64,000 nt of DNA from Planctomycetales bacterium (GTDB lineage: Bacteria > Planctomycetota > SZUA-567), in assembly GCA_025997475.1 (NCBI GenBank), contig BNUQ01000004.1, positions 1 to 64,000 on the forward strand, read 5' to 3'. Made by a program: the position numbers and the translations under genes. This document shows, piece by piece, positions 23,321 to 33,724 of the stretch. The first letter of the stretch is position 1, and each line of letters opens with the position of its first letter. Below the pieces are notes generated by a model, which searched no databases, was not told where the DNA came from, and saw only the letters and a list, made by a program, of their open reading frames with translations.

Positions 23321-26300
23321 ATGCCCGACGACGCCCCTCCCGCCGATGCCGCCGCGCCCGCCGCCCCCCAAGAGGGCTTCGCGGTCAAGGTGTTGACGAA
23401 ATTATGGAAGTATCATCCGGCGGTGTTGAGCGCCGTCGCGGCGGCGCTCGCGCTGACCGCCTACGCATTCCTGCCCACTCGCGAAGACCCGACGCTGAAA
23501 ACGCTGGCGTTTTATGTTGACGAGAGCGTTTTGCCGGCGTTGCGTCTCGCCGAAAATCCGCTTCGCGCCGCCGACAACGAACAGGTCTGGCAGGACGTTA
23601 TTCGCGCGCGGAGCGACGTGGATTACATTTTCGGCAACAGTCCTTATCGCGAGCAACTCGAAACCGACCCGGCGCTCGTCAATCCGTATTTGCTTTACGC
23701 CGAGACCTATTTTCTTTACGGCAATCAGCCGCACACCGCGCAGGACCGCGCCGCGACTTTTGCCCGCGCGGTGTGGGCTTATCAGCGGGCGATAGCGTGG
23801 GAAAACCGCGAGTGGAACGAGCGCGAGCAAAAAATTTACGACCATCAATTTTTCGCGCCGGACGAAGAATACGACGAGCAAACCTTGCGGGCGCGTCAGG
23901 CGTTGCGGCGGGAATATCTGAATTACAAATTGGCGCGCGCCGCGCTCGAAACCGGCGAACTCAACCTCGCCGAAGCCCGTCTCAACGAAATTTTACCGAA
24001 CGCCGCCGCCGCGCCTTTGCCGCCGCGCGACTTTGAAATGTTGCCGGAAGACCGCGTGAATTTGCGGTTTTATTTGGCGCAAGTCGGCGAAAAGCGCGGC
24101 GACCTCGAAGCGGCGGAGCGCAACTATCGCATCTTTCTGCTCAACGCCCGCCGGAGCGCCGAGTATTTTCGCGCCCTGACGCAACTCGGCAATTTCAGTT
24201 TTCGCGCCGCCGAGCGCGTCGTCAAAACCGACCCGGAAGCCGCGCGCCGCCTGTTTTACGACGCCGGCACGATTTTTTCCCGCGTCATCGCCGACAGTCC
24301 GCCCGGCGATATTTTGCGCGCCGCTTACTTCGTCGGCGGGCAGGCGCTCTACAATATGGCGCTGACCATTCCCGTGGGCGAAACGACTTATTGGGACAAG
24401 ACCGCCGCCGCCGGCACCGCGCTCGCGACGGCGCTCGAAGATTTTAGCGGCTCGCCGTTGCCGCCGCGCGCGCTGGTGCTACCGGCGGCGGCGGCGCGGT
24501 TGCTCGGCGCCGCGGGCTTGACCGCGCTCGACCCGCTGAATTTATACGCGCTCGGCGGCGGCGGCTCGCTCGCCGCGCTTTCGACCAAACACCGGCTCAC
24601 CCGCCACGGCGAGCGTCAGCGGCTGTTGCAACGCGCCGCCGATTTTTTTATCGGCTCGCAAGGCGGCACGGAAAAACTTTACGACGGCGCGGCGAGCGTG
24701 ATGTTGGCGCGGATCGCGATGGCGCGGGGCGATTTTGCCGACGGGCGCAAAATGCTGGCGCGCACCACGCGCAATTTCGCCTCGCCGGTCATCGACGAGG
24801 TCTGCAAATTCGACGAAGCCGTGTCGTATTTGCGCGAAGGCGAGTTGGACCGCGCCTTTGTCCGCTTCGCCGGCGGTCCCGAAAAAACCGACAGTTCGCT
24901 ACTCATTCCCGACGACATCAAATCGTATCCGCAATTTTGCGTTGACTTGTTGGACGGATTGAGTTTGCCGCCGCCGCAGGCGGCGATGCAAATCTGGTCG
25001 CTGTTGCCGGTCGAATTGCAAGGCGTCGCGCGCGCCACTTCCATTTCCAAAATTTTCCCCGAACGCTATGTGCAAATTTTAATCAAGCATCTCAACGCGG
25101 CGCTCGGACGGGAAAATTTTTACAACCCGGAAAACTTCGGCAAACTCGAACTGCCCGCCGCCGCGCGACGTTTGCTTGCCGGCGACCCGACGTTGCTGAC
25201 CTTGCGCGACCGCGAATGGCTCAACCGGATGTGTTTCGACGCGGCGTGCCGCGGCACGGTGTTGCCGACCGGCGAAAACGGCGTTTTGCCGCCTTTCACC
25301 GCGGCGGCGGCTTTGCCGAAAACCGAATTGCTGACGGCGGAAATGGTGCGCGGCGCGGTGCGGGAATTAGCCGACGCCTATTTGCAAATCGCCGACACGC
25401 CGCTCGCGCCGGCGCCGCCGGACGAAGACGAAGCGTCGTTGCGCCTGCGCGCCGCCGTGCCGCGCCGCGCGCTGATGCGCATCTGCCAATTGAACGATTA
25501 TCTGCTGAAAAATTATCCCGACCCCGCGACGACCAGCGCGACGCTTTACGCCAACGCGCGGCTGTTGGAGCGCGGCACGTCGCTGGCGGCGGCGGCGCCG
25601 TTTCGCGATTTCGCCCGCGCGCGCGAACTGCTGAATAAATCCGGCGCGACGTTTATGGAAGTGCGCGCCGTCGGACTGTTGGACGACGCGGAAATCGGTA
25701 GCGAAGCGTTGCGCGCGGCGGGGCGGAATTATTTCGCGGCGGGCAATTACGGACAGGCGAGCGAGGCGCTCGCGGCGTTCACGCGCGTCGGCGCGAAGTC
25801 CGACCAAATCGGCTGGGCGAGCAATTTGTTGGGACGCTGTTACTGGTATCTCGGTCGCTACTTGGACGCAATTCGCGTCTATCGCGAAAACGCGCTCCGT
25901 CGCACGCCGGACGGCTACGAGAGTTTGTATTATCTCGGCGCGGTTTATTTCGACGTGCGCACGACGCGCGACGACCACGACGACAAATTGATGGTTGACC
26001 GGCTCGGCGACCCCGCCGTTCCATATCCGGCGGTCAACATCGACGGGCGAATGGAAACGCCGCAAACGGCGTTGCAAGTGTTCAATGAAATTCGTCGGCA
26101 GTCCGGCTTGGAGCCGACTTCGCGCCCGTGGCGCTGGGCGACTTTCGGCTTGGGCAAGGTGTGGTATGAAATCGCCGAGCGGACGCGGCGGACGGAAGAA
26201 GACGCGGCGCGCGCGGAAAACCGGCGCGTCAGCGCGGCGCAATACTTGTCGTATTACGCGAACGCCGAAAAAATTCTGCGCGAGGGTTTGGACCGCTACC

Positions 26301-26986
26301 GGCTGGCGTCCGACCCGTCAAATCCGGGCGACTTCGGCATTCGGCGCGACCGCGAGCCGGAGGACTACGACGACGCGCGGCGGCAACGATTGGAAAACGA
26401 GTATTATTTGGCGCTGACGTTGCGGGAAATCAACGCCGAGCGGCTGGACGGCGACGAAACGGAAATGCGGAAATTGTTCGACGATATTTTGGACGGGACG
26501 CTTTATCCGCCGCCGGTCTTTTCGCCGCCGGGCAACGGGGCGCTGTTGTTGCAGGGCGACGCGCTCCTCGGCGTTACCGGCGGACCGATGGTGCGTCCGC
26601 GTTATTTGGAAACGTTGCGGCGCAACGCGTTTTTTCTGTTGGCGCAAAGTTATCGCCAGTTGGCGAAAAAATTCGGGCGGACGACGACCGACCAACTGAC
26701 GCGCGCCAATCAGGCGTTAGAAGAGGCGCTGGCGGTTTATCGGCGGGCGCGCGACGTGTTGCCGCCGGCGGACAGTCCGCAAATTTATTACCACATCGGC
26801 GACACGCTGTTTGATTTGCAACAATACGAAAACGCCGGACGGATGTTTTTGTTGGTCGTCAATCAGGTTGACCAAATGTCCACGGTGGAAAAATCGCCGG
26901 ACGTGCTGGCGGAGATTCGCCTGTGGCGCGAACTCGCCCAAAACCGCCTGCTCGATATGGAAAACCTGCATTTGACGACGGAATAG
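23321..26986 (+). CDS. Giant membrane-anchored TPR-repeat protein, unknown function
   Basis: 1221 residues with one N-terminal membrane segment at 32-52 (HPAVLSAVAAALALTAYAFLP), so most of the protein is probably in the periplasm. The rest is a chain of helical pairs with TPR-like units, clearest around 170-290 (LAEARLNEILP, GDLEAAERNYRIFLLN, FRALTQLGNFSF), 790-870 (NYGQASEALAAFTRVGAK, WYLGRYLDAIRVYRENA) and 1140-1215 (YENAGRMFLLVVNQV). Such proteins act as scaffolds for envelope complexes. Similar long TPR proteins are frequent in planctomycete-like genomes, but I cannot assign a function. No ribosome site is visible because the heptad array runs up to the ATG. Confidence 0.85.
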   Translation: MPDDAPPADAAAPAAPQEGFAVKVLTKLWKYHPAVLSAVAAALALTAYAFLPTREDPTLKTLAFYVDESVLPALRLAENPLRAADNEQVWQDVIRARSDVDYIFGNSPYREQLETDPALVNPYLLYAETYFLYGNQPHTAQDRAATFARAVWAYQRAIAWENREWNEREQKIYDHQFFAPDEEYDEQTLRARQALRREYLNYKLARAALETGELNLAEARLNEILPNAAAAPLPPRDFEMLPEDRVNLRFYLAQVGEKRGDLEAAERNYRIFLLNARRSAEYFRALTQLGNFSFRAAERVVKTDPEAARRLFYDAGTIFSRVIADSPPGDILRAAYFVGGQALYNMALTIPVGETTYWDKTAAAGTALATALEDFSGSPLPPRALVLPAAAARLLGAAGLTALDPLNLYALGGGGSLAALSTKHRLTRHGERQRLLQRAADFFIGSQGGTEKLYDGAASVMLARIAMARGDFADGRKMLARTTRNFASPVIDEVCKFDEAVSYLREGELDRAFVRFAGGPEKTDSSLLIPDDIKSYPQFCVDLLDGLSLPPPQAAMQIWSLLPVELQGVARATSISKIFPERYVQILIKHLNAALGRENFYNPENFGKLELPAAARRLLAGDPTLLTLRDREWLNRMCFDAACRGTVLPTGENGVLPPFTAAAALPKTELLTAEMVRGAVRELADAYLQIADTPLAPAPPDEDEASLRLRAAVPRRALMRICQLNDYLLKNYPDPATTSATLYANARLLERGTSLAAAAPFRDFARARELLNKSGATFMEVRAVGLLDDAEIGSEALRAAGRNYFAAGNYGQASEALAAFTRVGAKSDQIGWASNLLGRCYWYLGRYLDAIRVYRENALRRTPDGYESLYYLGAVYFDVRTTRDDHDDKLMVDRLGDPAVPYPAVNIDGRMETPQTALQVFNEIRRQSGLEPTSRPWRWATFGLGKVWYEIAERTRRTEEDAARAENRRVSAAQYLSYYANAEKILREGLDRYRLASDPSNPGDFGIRRDREPEDYDDARRQRLENEYYLALTLREINAERLDGDETEMRKLFDDILDGTLYPPPVFSPPGNGALLLQGDALLGVTGGPMVRPRYLETLRRNAFFLLAQSYRQLAKKFGRTTTDQLTRANQALEEALAVYRRARDVLPPADSPQIYYHIGDTLFDLQQYENAGRMFLLVVNQVDQMSTVEKSPDVLAEIRLWRELAQNRLLDMENLHLTTE

Positions 26987-27028
26987 ATTAGAGTTCAGAG
27001 TTGAAAGTTGAAAGTTGAAAGAGTGGTA

Positions 27029-27116
27029 GCGGGCAGTTTTCGGCGGCAATTTATTGCCGCCGATTGCGTGGCGCGAAGCGCGGCGAACTTCAATAGCCCG
27101 CCGTTTTAACGGCGGG
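27029..27116 (+). repeat. Family G hairpin module, copy G2 (uninterrupted)
   Basis: 88 bp: GCGGGCAGTTTTCGGCGGC, AATTTATTGCCGCCGA, then GCGCGAAGCGCGGCGAACTT, CAATAGCCCGCCG and CCGTTTTAACGGCGGG. The join CTTCAATAGCCCGCCG is intact here; the same join is split by a D element at 31686-31848. Just upstream, heptads begin eight bases after the TPR gene stop. Confidence 0.8.
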
Positions 27117-27186
27117 TAAAAGATTAAAATCCTTAATCTGCTTAAATTTCTTATCGGTTCTTATTTCCCCGCTTGGAGATATTTCG

Positions 27187-28044
27187 ATGTCCACCGCCTC
27201 GTTATTGGTCAGTTCGCGCGACCGCACCGGCATTGTCGCCGCGTTGTCGGATTTAATTTTCCGACAGAACGGCAACATCATCGACGCCGACCAACACTCC
27301 GAAAAAGTCAACGGAATGTTTTTTATGCGGCTCGTTTGGGACTTGGAGCATTACGCGCTCGACGCCGCCGGCACCGAAAACGCCCTGCGCCAATTGGCGG
27401 CGAACTTCGACAATCAGATGCAATGGCGCTTGTGGTATGCGCCGCCGCCGCCGCGTTTGGCGGTGCTGTGCAGTAAAACGCCGCACTGCCTTTACGACCT
27501 GTTGTTGCGCGAGCAGATGGGCGAACTCGAAGGCGAAATCGCGCTCATCGTCAGCAATCATCAGTCGTTGCGCGTGGCGGCGGCGCATTTCAACAAACCG
27601 TTTTTTTACGTGCCGATAACCGCGGCAACGCGCGCGGCGGCGGAAGCCGAACAGTTGCGGCTGTTGCGCGAATGGCGCATCGACACGGTGGTGCTGGCGC
27701 GATATATGCAAATTTTATCGCCGCGGTTTATCGCGGAATTTCCCGCTGAAATCATCAACATTCACCATTCGTTTTTGCCGGCGTTCATCGGCGCCGACCC
27801 GTATCGGCAGGCGAAAGAGCGCGGCGTGAAAATCATCGGCGCGACGGCGCATTACGTAACGACGGAACTCGACCAAGGCGCCATCATCGAACAGGACGTA
27901 ACGCGCGTAACCCACCGCGACAGCGTCGAGGATTTGACGCGCAAGGGGCGGGACTTGGAGCGGCAGGTGCTAAGCCGCGCTTTGCGCGCGCATTTGCAAC
28001 ACCGGGTTTTAGTGTATCAGAATCGAACGATGGTGTTTAGTTGA
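27187..28044 (+). CDS. purU: Formyltetrahydrofolate deformylase
   Basis: 285 residues, matching PurU. It hydrolyses 10-formyl-tetrahydrofolate to formate and tetrahydrofolate, balancing the one-carbon pool used in purine synthesis. Residues 1-85 form an ACT regulatory domain (LLVSSRDRTGIVAALSDLI). The formyltransferase domain follows, with SNHQSL, the YMQIL segment, catalytic Asn/His in INIHHSFLPAF and the Asp in GATAHYVTTELDQG. GGAG lies eight bases before the ATG. purA lies 234 bases downstream on the same strand with an F element between, so the two purine-related genes may be neighbours by function and not in a tight operon. Confidence 0.96.
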   Translation: MSTASLLVSSRDRTGIVAALSDLIFRQNGNIIDADQHSEKVNGMFFMRLVWDLEHYALDAAGTENALRQLAANFDNQMQWRLWYAPPPPRLAVLCSKTPHCLYDLLLREQMGELEGEIALIVSNHQSLRVAAAHFNKPFFYVPITAATRAAAEAEQLRLLREWRIDTVVLARYMQILSPRFIAEFPAEIINIHHSFLPAFIGADPYRQAKERGVKIIGATAHYVTTELDQGAIIEQDVTRVTHRDSVEDLTRKGRDLERQVLSRALRAHLQHRVLVYQNRTMVFS

Positions 28045-28052
28045 GCGAAGAG

Positions 28053-28168
28053 CAATTAAAAATTGTGGAATTTGATTGGCAAATTTGCCAGCGCGCGCGA
28101 AGCGAATCTTTGACCGTCAAACTCCATAATTTTTAATTGTGAATTGTTAATTTTTAATTGTTAATTGC
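28053..28168. repeat. Family F inverted heptad element
   Basis: CAATTAAAAATTG begins nine bases after the purU stop; AATTTTTAATTGTGAATTG and TTTTTAATTGTTAATTGC lie at the far end. The core has AAATTTGCCAGCGCGCG and GCGAAGCGAATCTTTGAC followed by CGTCAAACTCCATAA, matching the other F copies. Confidence 0.72.
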
Positions 28169-28259
28169 GCGCTCTCTTGCCAACTTCCGCCGATTTTTTA
28201 CCCTTGCGCGCCTTTACTGACCGCCGCGTGGACGCGCGGTATTTTTTTATGGACTCTGA

Positions 28260-29567
<1,308 letters not shown>

Positions 29568-29569
29568 AT

Positions 29570-29635
29570 TTGAAAGTTAAAAGTTTAGAAGAGCGCGAAG
29601 CGCAACCATTTATTCTCAACTTTCAACTTTAATCT
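29570..29635. repeat. Family E inverted heptad element, short copy E6
   Basis: TTGAAAGTTAAAAGTTTAG, then the core GCGCGAAGCGCAACCAT, then CTCAACTTTCAACTTT. It starts right after purA and is one of the shortest E copies; the TTAAAAATAAAACTCC half of the core is missing. Confidence 0.68.
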
Positions 29636-29660
29636 GATGTTAGACGAGATTTTGCCATCA

Positions 29661-29905
29661 TCGACTCCGCTAAAAACCCCGACAGGGGCTTAATGTGAAT
29701 AACCCAGAATAAGCGGCGATGCTTTTTCGCCGCGCAATTCGGGGTAAAGCGCCCCCATATCGACCAACCCCGAAGGGGGTTGAACTTTTAGTTGAACTCC
29801 TACGGAGTTCTTATTTTTATGGGACGGCTCTCCCCGACCTGCGCGACGATAGGGCGTGTCGTTGGGTCGGGGTTATTCACGTTTCGCGCCTACGGCGCGG
29901 CTGTT
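29661..29905. repeat. Family B multi-hairpin palindromic element, copy B3
   Basis: About 245 bp. Left terminal hairpin CCCCGACAGGGG, right GCGCCTACGGCGC. Inner arms TGAATAACCCAGA and GTCGGGGTTATTCAC; central hairpins CAACCCCGAAGGGGGTTGAA and TTGAACTCCTACGGAGTT. It ends 15 bases before the next start codon, so its 3' half is the leader of that gene. Confidence 0.83.
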
Positions 29906-29920
29906 GAAAGTTATATAAAA

Positions 29921-31588
29921 ATGTCCGACGACCAACTCGACGACCGCTTATTGGCGCCCGCGCCGCCGCCGCCGCCGGAAAAAAAATCGCGCCCCCCGCG
30001 GCGTTTATGGTTGAAAATTTTCGTTCTCGCGGCGGCGGTCGTTGTCGCCGTCGCGGTTTGGTTGTTCTTGCCGCGTCCCGCGCCCCGCGTCGCTTTGCGG
30101 GCGTTTTTGCCGGACGTTTGTGCCGCGCGGTTGGAAATTCACTCGCCGGCGGAAATCAGCCGTTTTTTACGCGCGCAGGATTTTTTCGGACAAGTTCCGG
30201 CGTTGCCGGGTTGGCGCTGGCTACAAAAATTAGCCGCCGAGCAAGACCTTAATCTTGACGCGCAGACGACCGCCATTCGCGGGATGTTGGGGCAACTGAA
30301 CGGCCGGTTCGGCTTAAACAATTGCGTCGCGCTCGCGCTCGGCGTGGCGGTGGACGATGAGAACCAGCCGCGCGTCGCCGCCATTCTGAAAGTCGATAAT
30401 TTGGGCTGGCTCGCGCTCAAAACGGCGGCGCTGTTTTTGCCGAAAACAACGCGGGACGGCGGCGTTTATCGGCGGTTGAAAATCGCGGATTGGACGGCGG
30501 ACGCGAATTTGCCGGACCTCTATTTGGCGGAGAGCCGCGGTTATTTTATCGTTGCGACCGAGCCGCAAATGCTCGCGCAATTTCGTTTCGCCGACCCCGC
30601 GCCGACGCTCTCGCATTTCCCCACCGGCGAGCAACGCGCGATTGAATTGACGCTGAAAACGGCGGAATTTTTACCGTCTGAAATTGTCGGCGCGCCGTCC
30701 GACGACGGAGAAATTTTTATTTGGTGGGATTACAAAAAATTCGGCGGCGAAATGCGGCAGCGCGTGGCGAGTCCGTTTGCCGCCGAAAAAATTACGCGCG
30801 TGCAACCCGCCGCCGGCGCGGGATTATTTTTTGACGTCGCAATGCCGCGCTCGGCGTTGCGCCATTGGCGCGAAACGGTGGCGGCGCTCGCCGCGGCGGG
30901 AATTTTATCGCCGACGGTCGCCGCGATGCTCGGCCAATATCAGCCGTCGATTGAATTGTTGCTCCGCGACGCGGGCGGCGCGTTTTCGGCGCAATTGACG
31001 CCGACGGGCGCGGCGGGATTTTGGACGACGGCGGACGGGGCAAGCGCCGAGTCGGCGGCGCAAAATTTTGCGCTCGCCGTCAAACAATTACTGGCGCCGC
31101 CGCCCGGCGACGATTTTTTTTCGTCGCTCGCAACCTCGGCGTTGACGGCGAATTTGCTGACCGTCCGCGCCGAGGCGCGCCGCGTGTGGTTGCGCTCGCC
31201 ACTAATCGCCGCGACCGTGGTCGCGGATTTCACCGCGCCGGCGAGCATTAAACTGGACGGCGCGACCGTCTTGCCGCCGCAATTGATTGAAATTGATAAT
31301 TCGCGCGGCGCGGCGCGGCTGACGTGGAGTTACGCGCCGCAGTTGCCGGAGTGGTTGCGATTTATCGCGAGCCAATTACGCGGCGGGTTGCGCGGAAATT
31401 TGGCGATTATCACGGCGTTTTTGCCAAGTCGGGAAATTGCGGCGGTCGGGGAAAAATTGTCGATGGTCGCCGATGTCTTGGACAGTTTGCGTTATTTCGA
31501 CGCGCACCTGCAAACCCGCGCCGCCCCCGCTAACGGCGCGGCGACGGAAATATCGCTAAAGGTTGCCGGAGAATTAAGGTTGCCGTGA
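29921..31588 (+). CDS. Membrane-anchored extracytoplasmic protein, unknown function
   Basis: 555 residues. A short Pro-rich cytoplasmic tip is followed by a membrane segment at 29-51 (LWLKIFVLAAAVVVAVAVWL), then about 500 residues outside the inner membrane. The body is alternating strand/helix with many Ala/Leu and lines such as FLPDVCAARLEIHSPAEISR and LGQLNGRFGLNNCVALALGV. The overall shape recalls DUF3352-like anchored proteins, but the likeness is weak and I make no functional claim. ATG at 29921 is preferred; an in-frame reading 43 codons longer is translated from the B3 repeat. No close partner gene. G3 follows the stop. Confidence 0.75.
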   Translation: MSDDQLDDRLLAPAPPPPPEKKSRPPRRLWLKIFVLAAAVVVAVAVWLFLPRPAPRVALRAFLPDVCAARLEIHSPAEISRFLRAQDFFGQVPALPGWRWLQKLAAEQDLNLDAQTTAIRGMLGQLNGRFGLNNCVALALGVAVDDENQPRVAAILKVDNLGWLALKTAALFLPKTTRDGGVYRRLKIADWTADANLPDLYLAESRGYFIVATEPQMLAQFRFADPAPTLSHFPTGEQRAIELTLKTAEFLPSEIVGAPSDDGEIFIWWDYKKFGGEMRQRVASPFAAEKITRVQPAAGAGLFFDVAMPRSALRHWRETVAALAAAGILSPTVAAMLGQYQPSIELLLRDAGGAFSAQLTPTGAAGFWTTADGASAESAAQNFALAVKQLLAPPPGDDFFSSLATSALTANLLTVRAEARRVWLRSPLIAATVVADFTAPASIKLDGATVLPPQLIEIDNSRGAARLTWSYAPQLPEWLRFIASQLRGGLRGNLAIITAFLPSREIAAVGEKLSMVADVLDSLRYFDAHLQTRAAPANGAATEISLKVAGELRLP

Positions 31589-31591
31589 AGA

Positions 31592-31872
31592 GCGGGCAGT
31601 GAGCAGTGGACAGTTTTCGGCGGTAATTTTCTCGGCGGTAATTTATTGTCGCCGATTGAAATGCGCTCCGCGCGGCGAACTTCAATAGACCTGTTCTAAA
31701 CCTACGAGTGAGCAAATGTTCGTGTCTAATTTTTCGTGCCGCCAGGAAAAATGACGAAGCAATACCGAGAGTATTGCCAGGAATTTTGACGCGGCGGGAC
31801 GGAAAATTAGCCGAAAAGTTGCCGCGAATTGGTTGTCGAACAGGTCTAATAGCCCGCCGTTTTAACGGCGGA
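31592..31872 (+). repeat. Family G hairpin module, copy G3, split by a D element
   Basis: The left part (31592-31685) ends GGCGAACTTCAA, and the right part (31849-31872) starts ATAGCCCGCCGTTTTAACGG. Joined, they recreate the intact module seen at 27029-27116. The left half also has an extra internal stretch (GTGAGCAGTGGACAG). Confidence 0.85.
31686..31848. repeat. Family D MITE-like element, copy D2, inserted in a G module
   Basis: 163 bp starting TAGACCTGTTCTAAACC and ending TTGGTTGTCGAACAGGTCTA. Central hairpin AATACCGAGAGTATT and inner arms as in D1. Flanks are AACTTCAA and ATAGCCCG, so the insertion falls at the TA of CTTCAATAGCCCG and appears to duplicate TA or a similar short sequence. 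Confidence 0.88.
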
Positions 31873-31888
31873 AAACAGCGGGCAAGTT

Positions 31889-32039
31889 GCTCTATTCAAT
31901 TGCCACGCCTTTTAAGACGTGGTGGGCGGGCAAAGAAGAAAGGGGCTTTAGCCCCAATAAACCATTCGGCTAAAGCCGGTCATTTTTCAACGCCCACCAC
32001 GCGCTAAAGCGCGTGGCACGCGTGGCAATTGAATAGAGC
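31889..32039. repeat. Family C MITE-like element, copy C1
   Basis: 151 bp with terminal inverted repeats GCTCTATTCAATTGCCACG and CGTGGCAATTGAATAGAGC. Inside are ACGCCTTTTAAGACGTGG, GGGGCTTTAGCCCC, CGGCTAAAGCCG and CACGCGCTAAAGCGCGTG. Thirteen bases of A+T-rich sequence then lead to a small gene at 32054. Confidence 0.9.
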
Positions 32040-32053
32040 ATTCAGGAATTACT

Positions 32054-32299
32054 ATGCGGCAAATTCTCAAAGACGAAGACGGCGGGAAAATGTTGGCGCC
32101 GCTCGACCGGCGCGCGACGTTGTTCCAAATCGCCGAACTCGGCGAGCGCGAATTCGGCGCGTCCGCCGGCGTGGTCAACACTTACGACCCGATTTCGGAT
32201 AAGGTCTGGCTGACGTTGCAACTGCTCAACCCGCGCGGCGGCACGGTCGGCGACGACGCGCTGGCACGATGGCGGGCGTTGTGGCGGGAGTTTTTGTAG
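32054..32299 (+). CDS. Small protein of 81 residues, unknown function
   Basis: I do not recognise it. Composition and codon use match neighbouring genes (MRQILKDEDGGKMLAPLDRR, then GVVNTYDPISDKVWLTLQLL and WRALWREFL). AGGAATTACT precedes the ATG, giving an AGGA ribosome site at normal spacing. The protein has no membrane segment or cysteine. It sits alone between a C-family element and an F-family element with both gaps filled by repeats, and is on the same strand as its neighbours. The absence of a repeat-like amino-acid sequence argues that it is real. Confidence 0.65.
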   Translation: MRQILKDEDGGKMLAPLDRRATLFQIAELGEREFGASAGVVNTYDPISDKVWLTLQLLNPRGGTVGDDALARWRALWREFL

Positions 32300-32418
32300 C
32301 AATTAACAATTCACAATTAACAATTCACAATTGAGGAATTAATTATCAAAATTTCGCTTCGCGATTTTTAATCATCAAACTCCACAATTGTTAATTGTGA
32401 ATTGTTAATTGTTAATTC
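32300..32418. repeat. Family F inverted heptad element
   Basis: CAATTAACAATTCACAATTAAC starts at the stop codon of the 81-residue gene. The core ATCAAAATTTCGCTTCGCGA and ATCATCAAACTCCACAATTG are followed by TTAATTGTGAATTGTTAATT. It is a clear copy with the standard core. Confidence 0.75.
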
Positions 32419-32450
32419 CCTCTTTTCCCTTCCCCCCTCAAAAAAAAACT

Positions 32451-33419
32451 ATGACAAATTTCTGGCATAATCGGCGCGTTATCGTTACCGGCGGCGCGGG
32501 ATTTTTGGGCTCTTACGTTACGGAAAAACTGACCGCGCGCGGCGCGGCGCAAATCGTCGTGCCGCGCAGTGCGCAATACGACTTGCGCGAGATGTCCGCG
32601 ATTAAACAACTTCTCGCCGACACGGCGGTCGGCGGCAAGCCGGTCGATATGGTCATTCATCTCGCCGCCAACGTCGGCGGCATCGGCGCCAACCGCGAGC
32701 ATCCGGCGGATTTCTTTTACAACAATTTGATGATGGGCGTGCAATTGATGCACGCGGCGTGGCAAGCCGCCGTGCCGAAATTCGTCGCGCTCGGCACGAT
32801 TTGCGCCTACCCGAAATTCACGCCGGTGCCGTTTAAGGAGGACGACCTGTGGAACGGCTATCCCGAAGAAACGAACGCGCCTTACGGCTTGGCGAAAAAA
32901 ATGATGTTGGTGCAAGCCGCGTCCTATCGCCAACAATACGGCTACAACGCGATTTATTTATTGCCGGTGAATTTATACGGACCGCGCGACAATTTTGACT
33001 TGCGCTCGTCGCACGTCATTCCGGCGATGATTAGCAAATATCTGACGGCGCGCGATAATGGCGAAAAAACCGTTACGCTGTTCGGCGACGGCTCGGCGTC
33101 GCGGGAATTTTTATACGCCGACGACGCGGCGGCGGGAATTTTATCGGCGGCGGAAAAATACGACGACAGCGCGCCGGTCAATCTCGGTTCGGGGCAGGAA
33201 ATCACGATTGCGGAATTGGCGAAAATCATCGGCGAATTGACGCGCTTCACCGGCGAAATTATTTGGGACCAAAGTCAACCGAACGGTCAGCCGCGCCGCC
33301 AATTGGACACGCGCCGCGCGTGGGAAAAATTCGGCTTCCGCGCCGCGACCTCGTTCCTCGACGGTTTGCGCGCCACGATTGAGTGGTATGAGAAAGAGCG
33401 ATTAAAAATTAAGAATTAA
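32451..33419 (+). CDS. fcl: GDP-L-fucose synthase-like epimerase/reductase
   Basis: 322 residues, the length of GDP-L-fucose synthases. The NAD(P)-binding motif is [12 protein letters not shown] at residues 10-21. The segment [18 protein letters not shown] resembles the active-site STCIYP of the family, and the catalytic YGLAKK (Tyr-X3-Lys) follows, then [20 protein letters not shown]. The enzyme converts a 4-keto-6-deoxy GDP-sugar to GDP-fucose, for surface polysaccharide. GDP-mannose dehydratase is not next to it, so a different sugar is possible. An ATG at 32451 is used; an in-frame TTG at 32409 has no support. The last residues LKIKN and the stop codon derive from an A+T heptad array. Confidence 0.85.
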   Translation: MTNFWHNRRVIVTGGAGFLGSYVTEKLTARGAAQIVVPRSAQYDLREMSAIKQLLADTAVGGKPVDMVIHLAANVGGIGANREHPADFFYNNLMMGVQLMHAAWQAAVPKFVALGTICAYPKFTPVPFKEDDLWNGYPEETNAPYGLAKKMMLVQAASYRQQYGYNAIYLLPVNLYGPRDNFDLRSSHVIPAMISKYLTARDNGEKTVTLFGDGSASREFLYADDAAAGILSAAEKYDDSAPVNLGSGQEITIAELAKIIGELTRFTGEIIWDQSQPNGQPRRQLDTRRAWEKFGFRAATSFLDGLRATIEWYEKERLKIKN

Positions 33420-33521
33420 AAATTACGAATTACGAATGAGATGAATTGCGGAGCGTTGAACGCGCTCGCTTTTATTCCGGCAATCGCGCTAATTTATGCG
33501 ATGGCTCTATTTTACGCGGTT

Positions 33522-33662
33522 GCTCTATTCAATTGCCACGCCCTTTAGGGCGTGGTCGACGTTGGCAGATGACCGGCTTTAGCCGAAGGGTTTATTTGGG
33601 CTAAAGCCCTTTCTTTTTTGACCGCCCACCACGCCTTAAAAGGCGTGGCAATTGAATAGAGC
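33522..33662. repeat. Family C MITE-like element, copy C2
   Basis: 141 bp with GCTCTATTCAATTGCCACGC at one end and the exact reverse complement (GCGTGGCAATTGAATAGAGC) at the other. Internal hairpins CGGCTTTAGCCG and GGGCTAAAGCCC. The terminal stems also form CCACGCCCTTTAGGGCGTGG and CCACGCCTTAAAAGGCGTGG hairpins. It lies 62 bases before the second hybrid kinase. Confidence 0.92.
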
Positions 33663-33724
33663 ATTTTCAATCGGCGTTACTCCGTGCCTTCCGTGAAAAA
33701 TAATTTTTTTCAAACCCAAAAAAA

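Noticed and set aside
25367..26242. 291-residue frame antisense to the giant TPR gene
   Set aside because: Shadow composition and no start signal; the TPR frame continues unbroken through the region.
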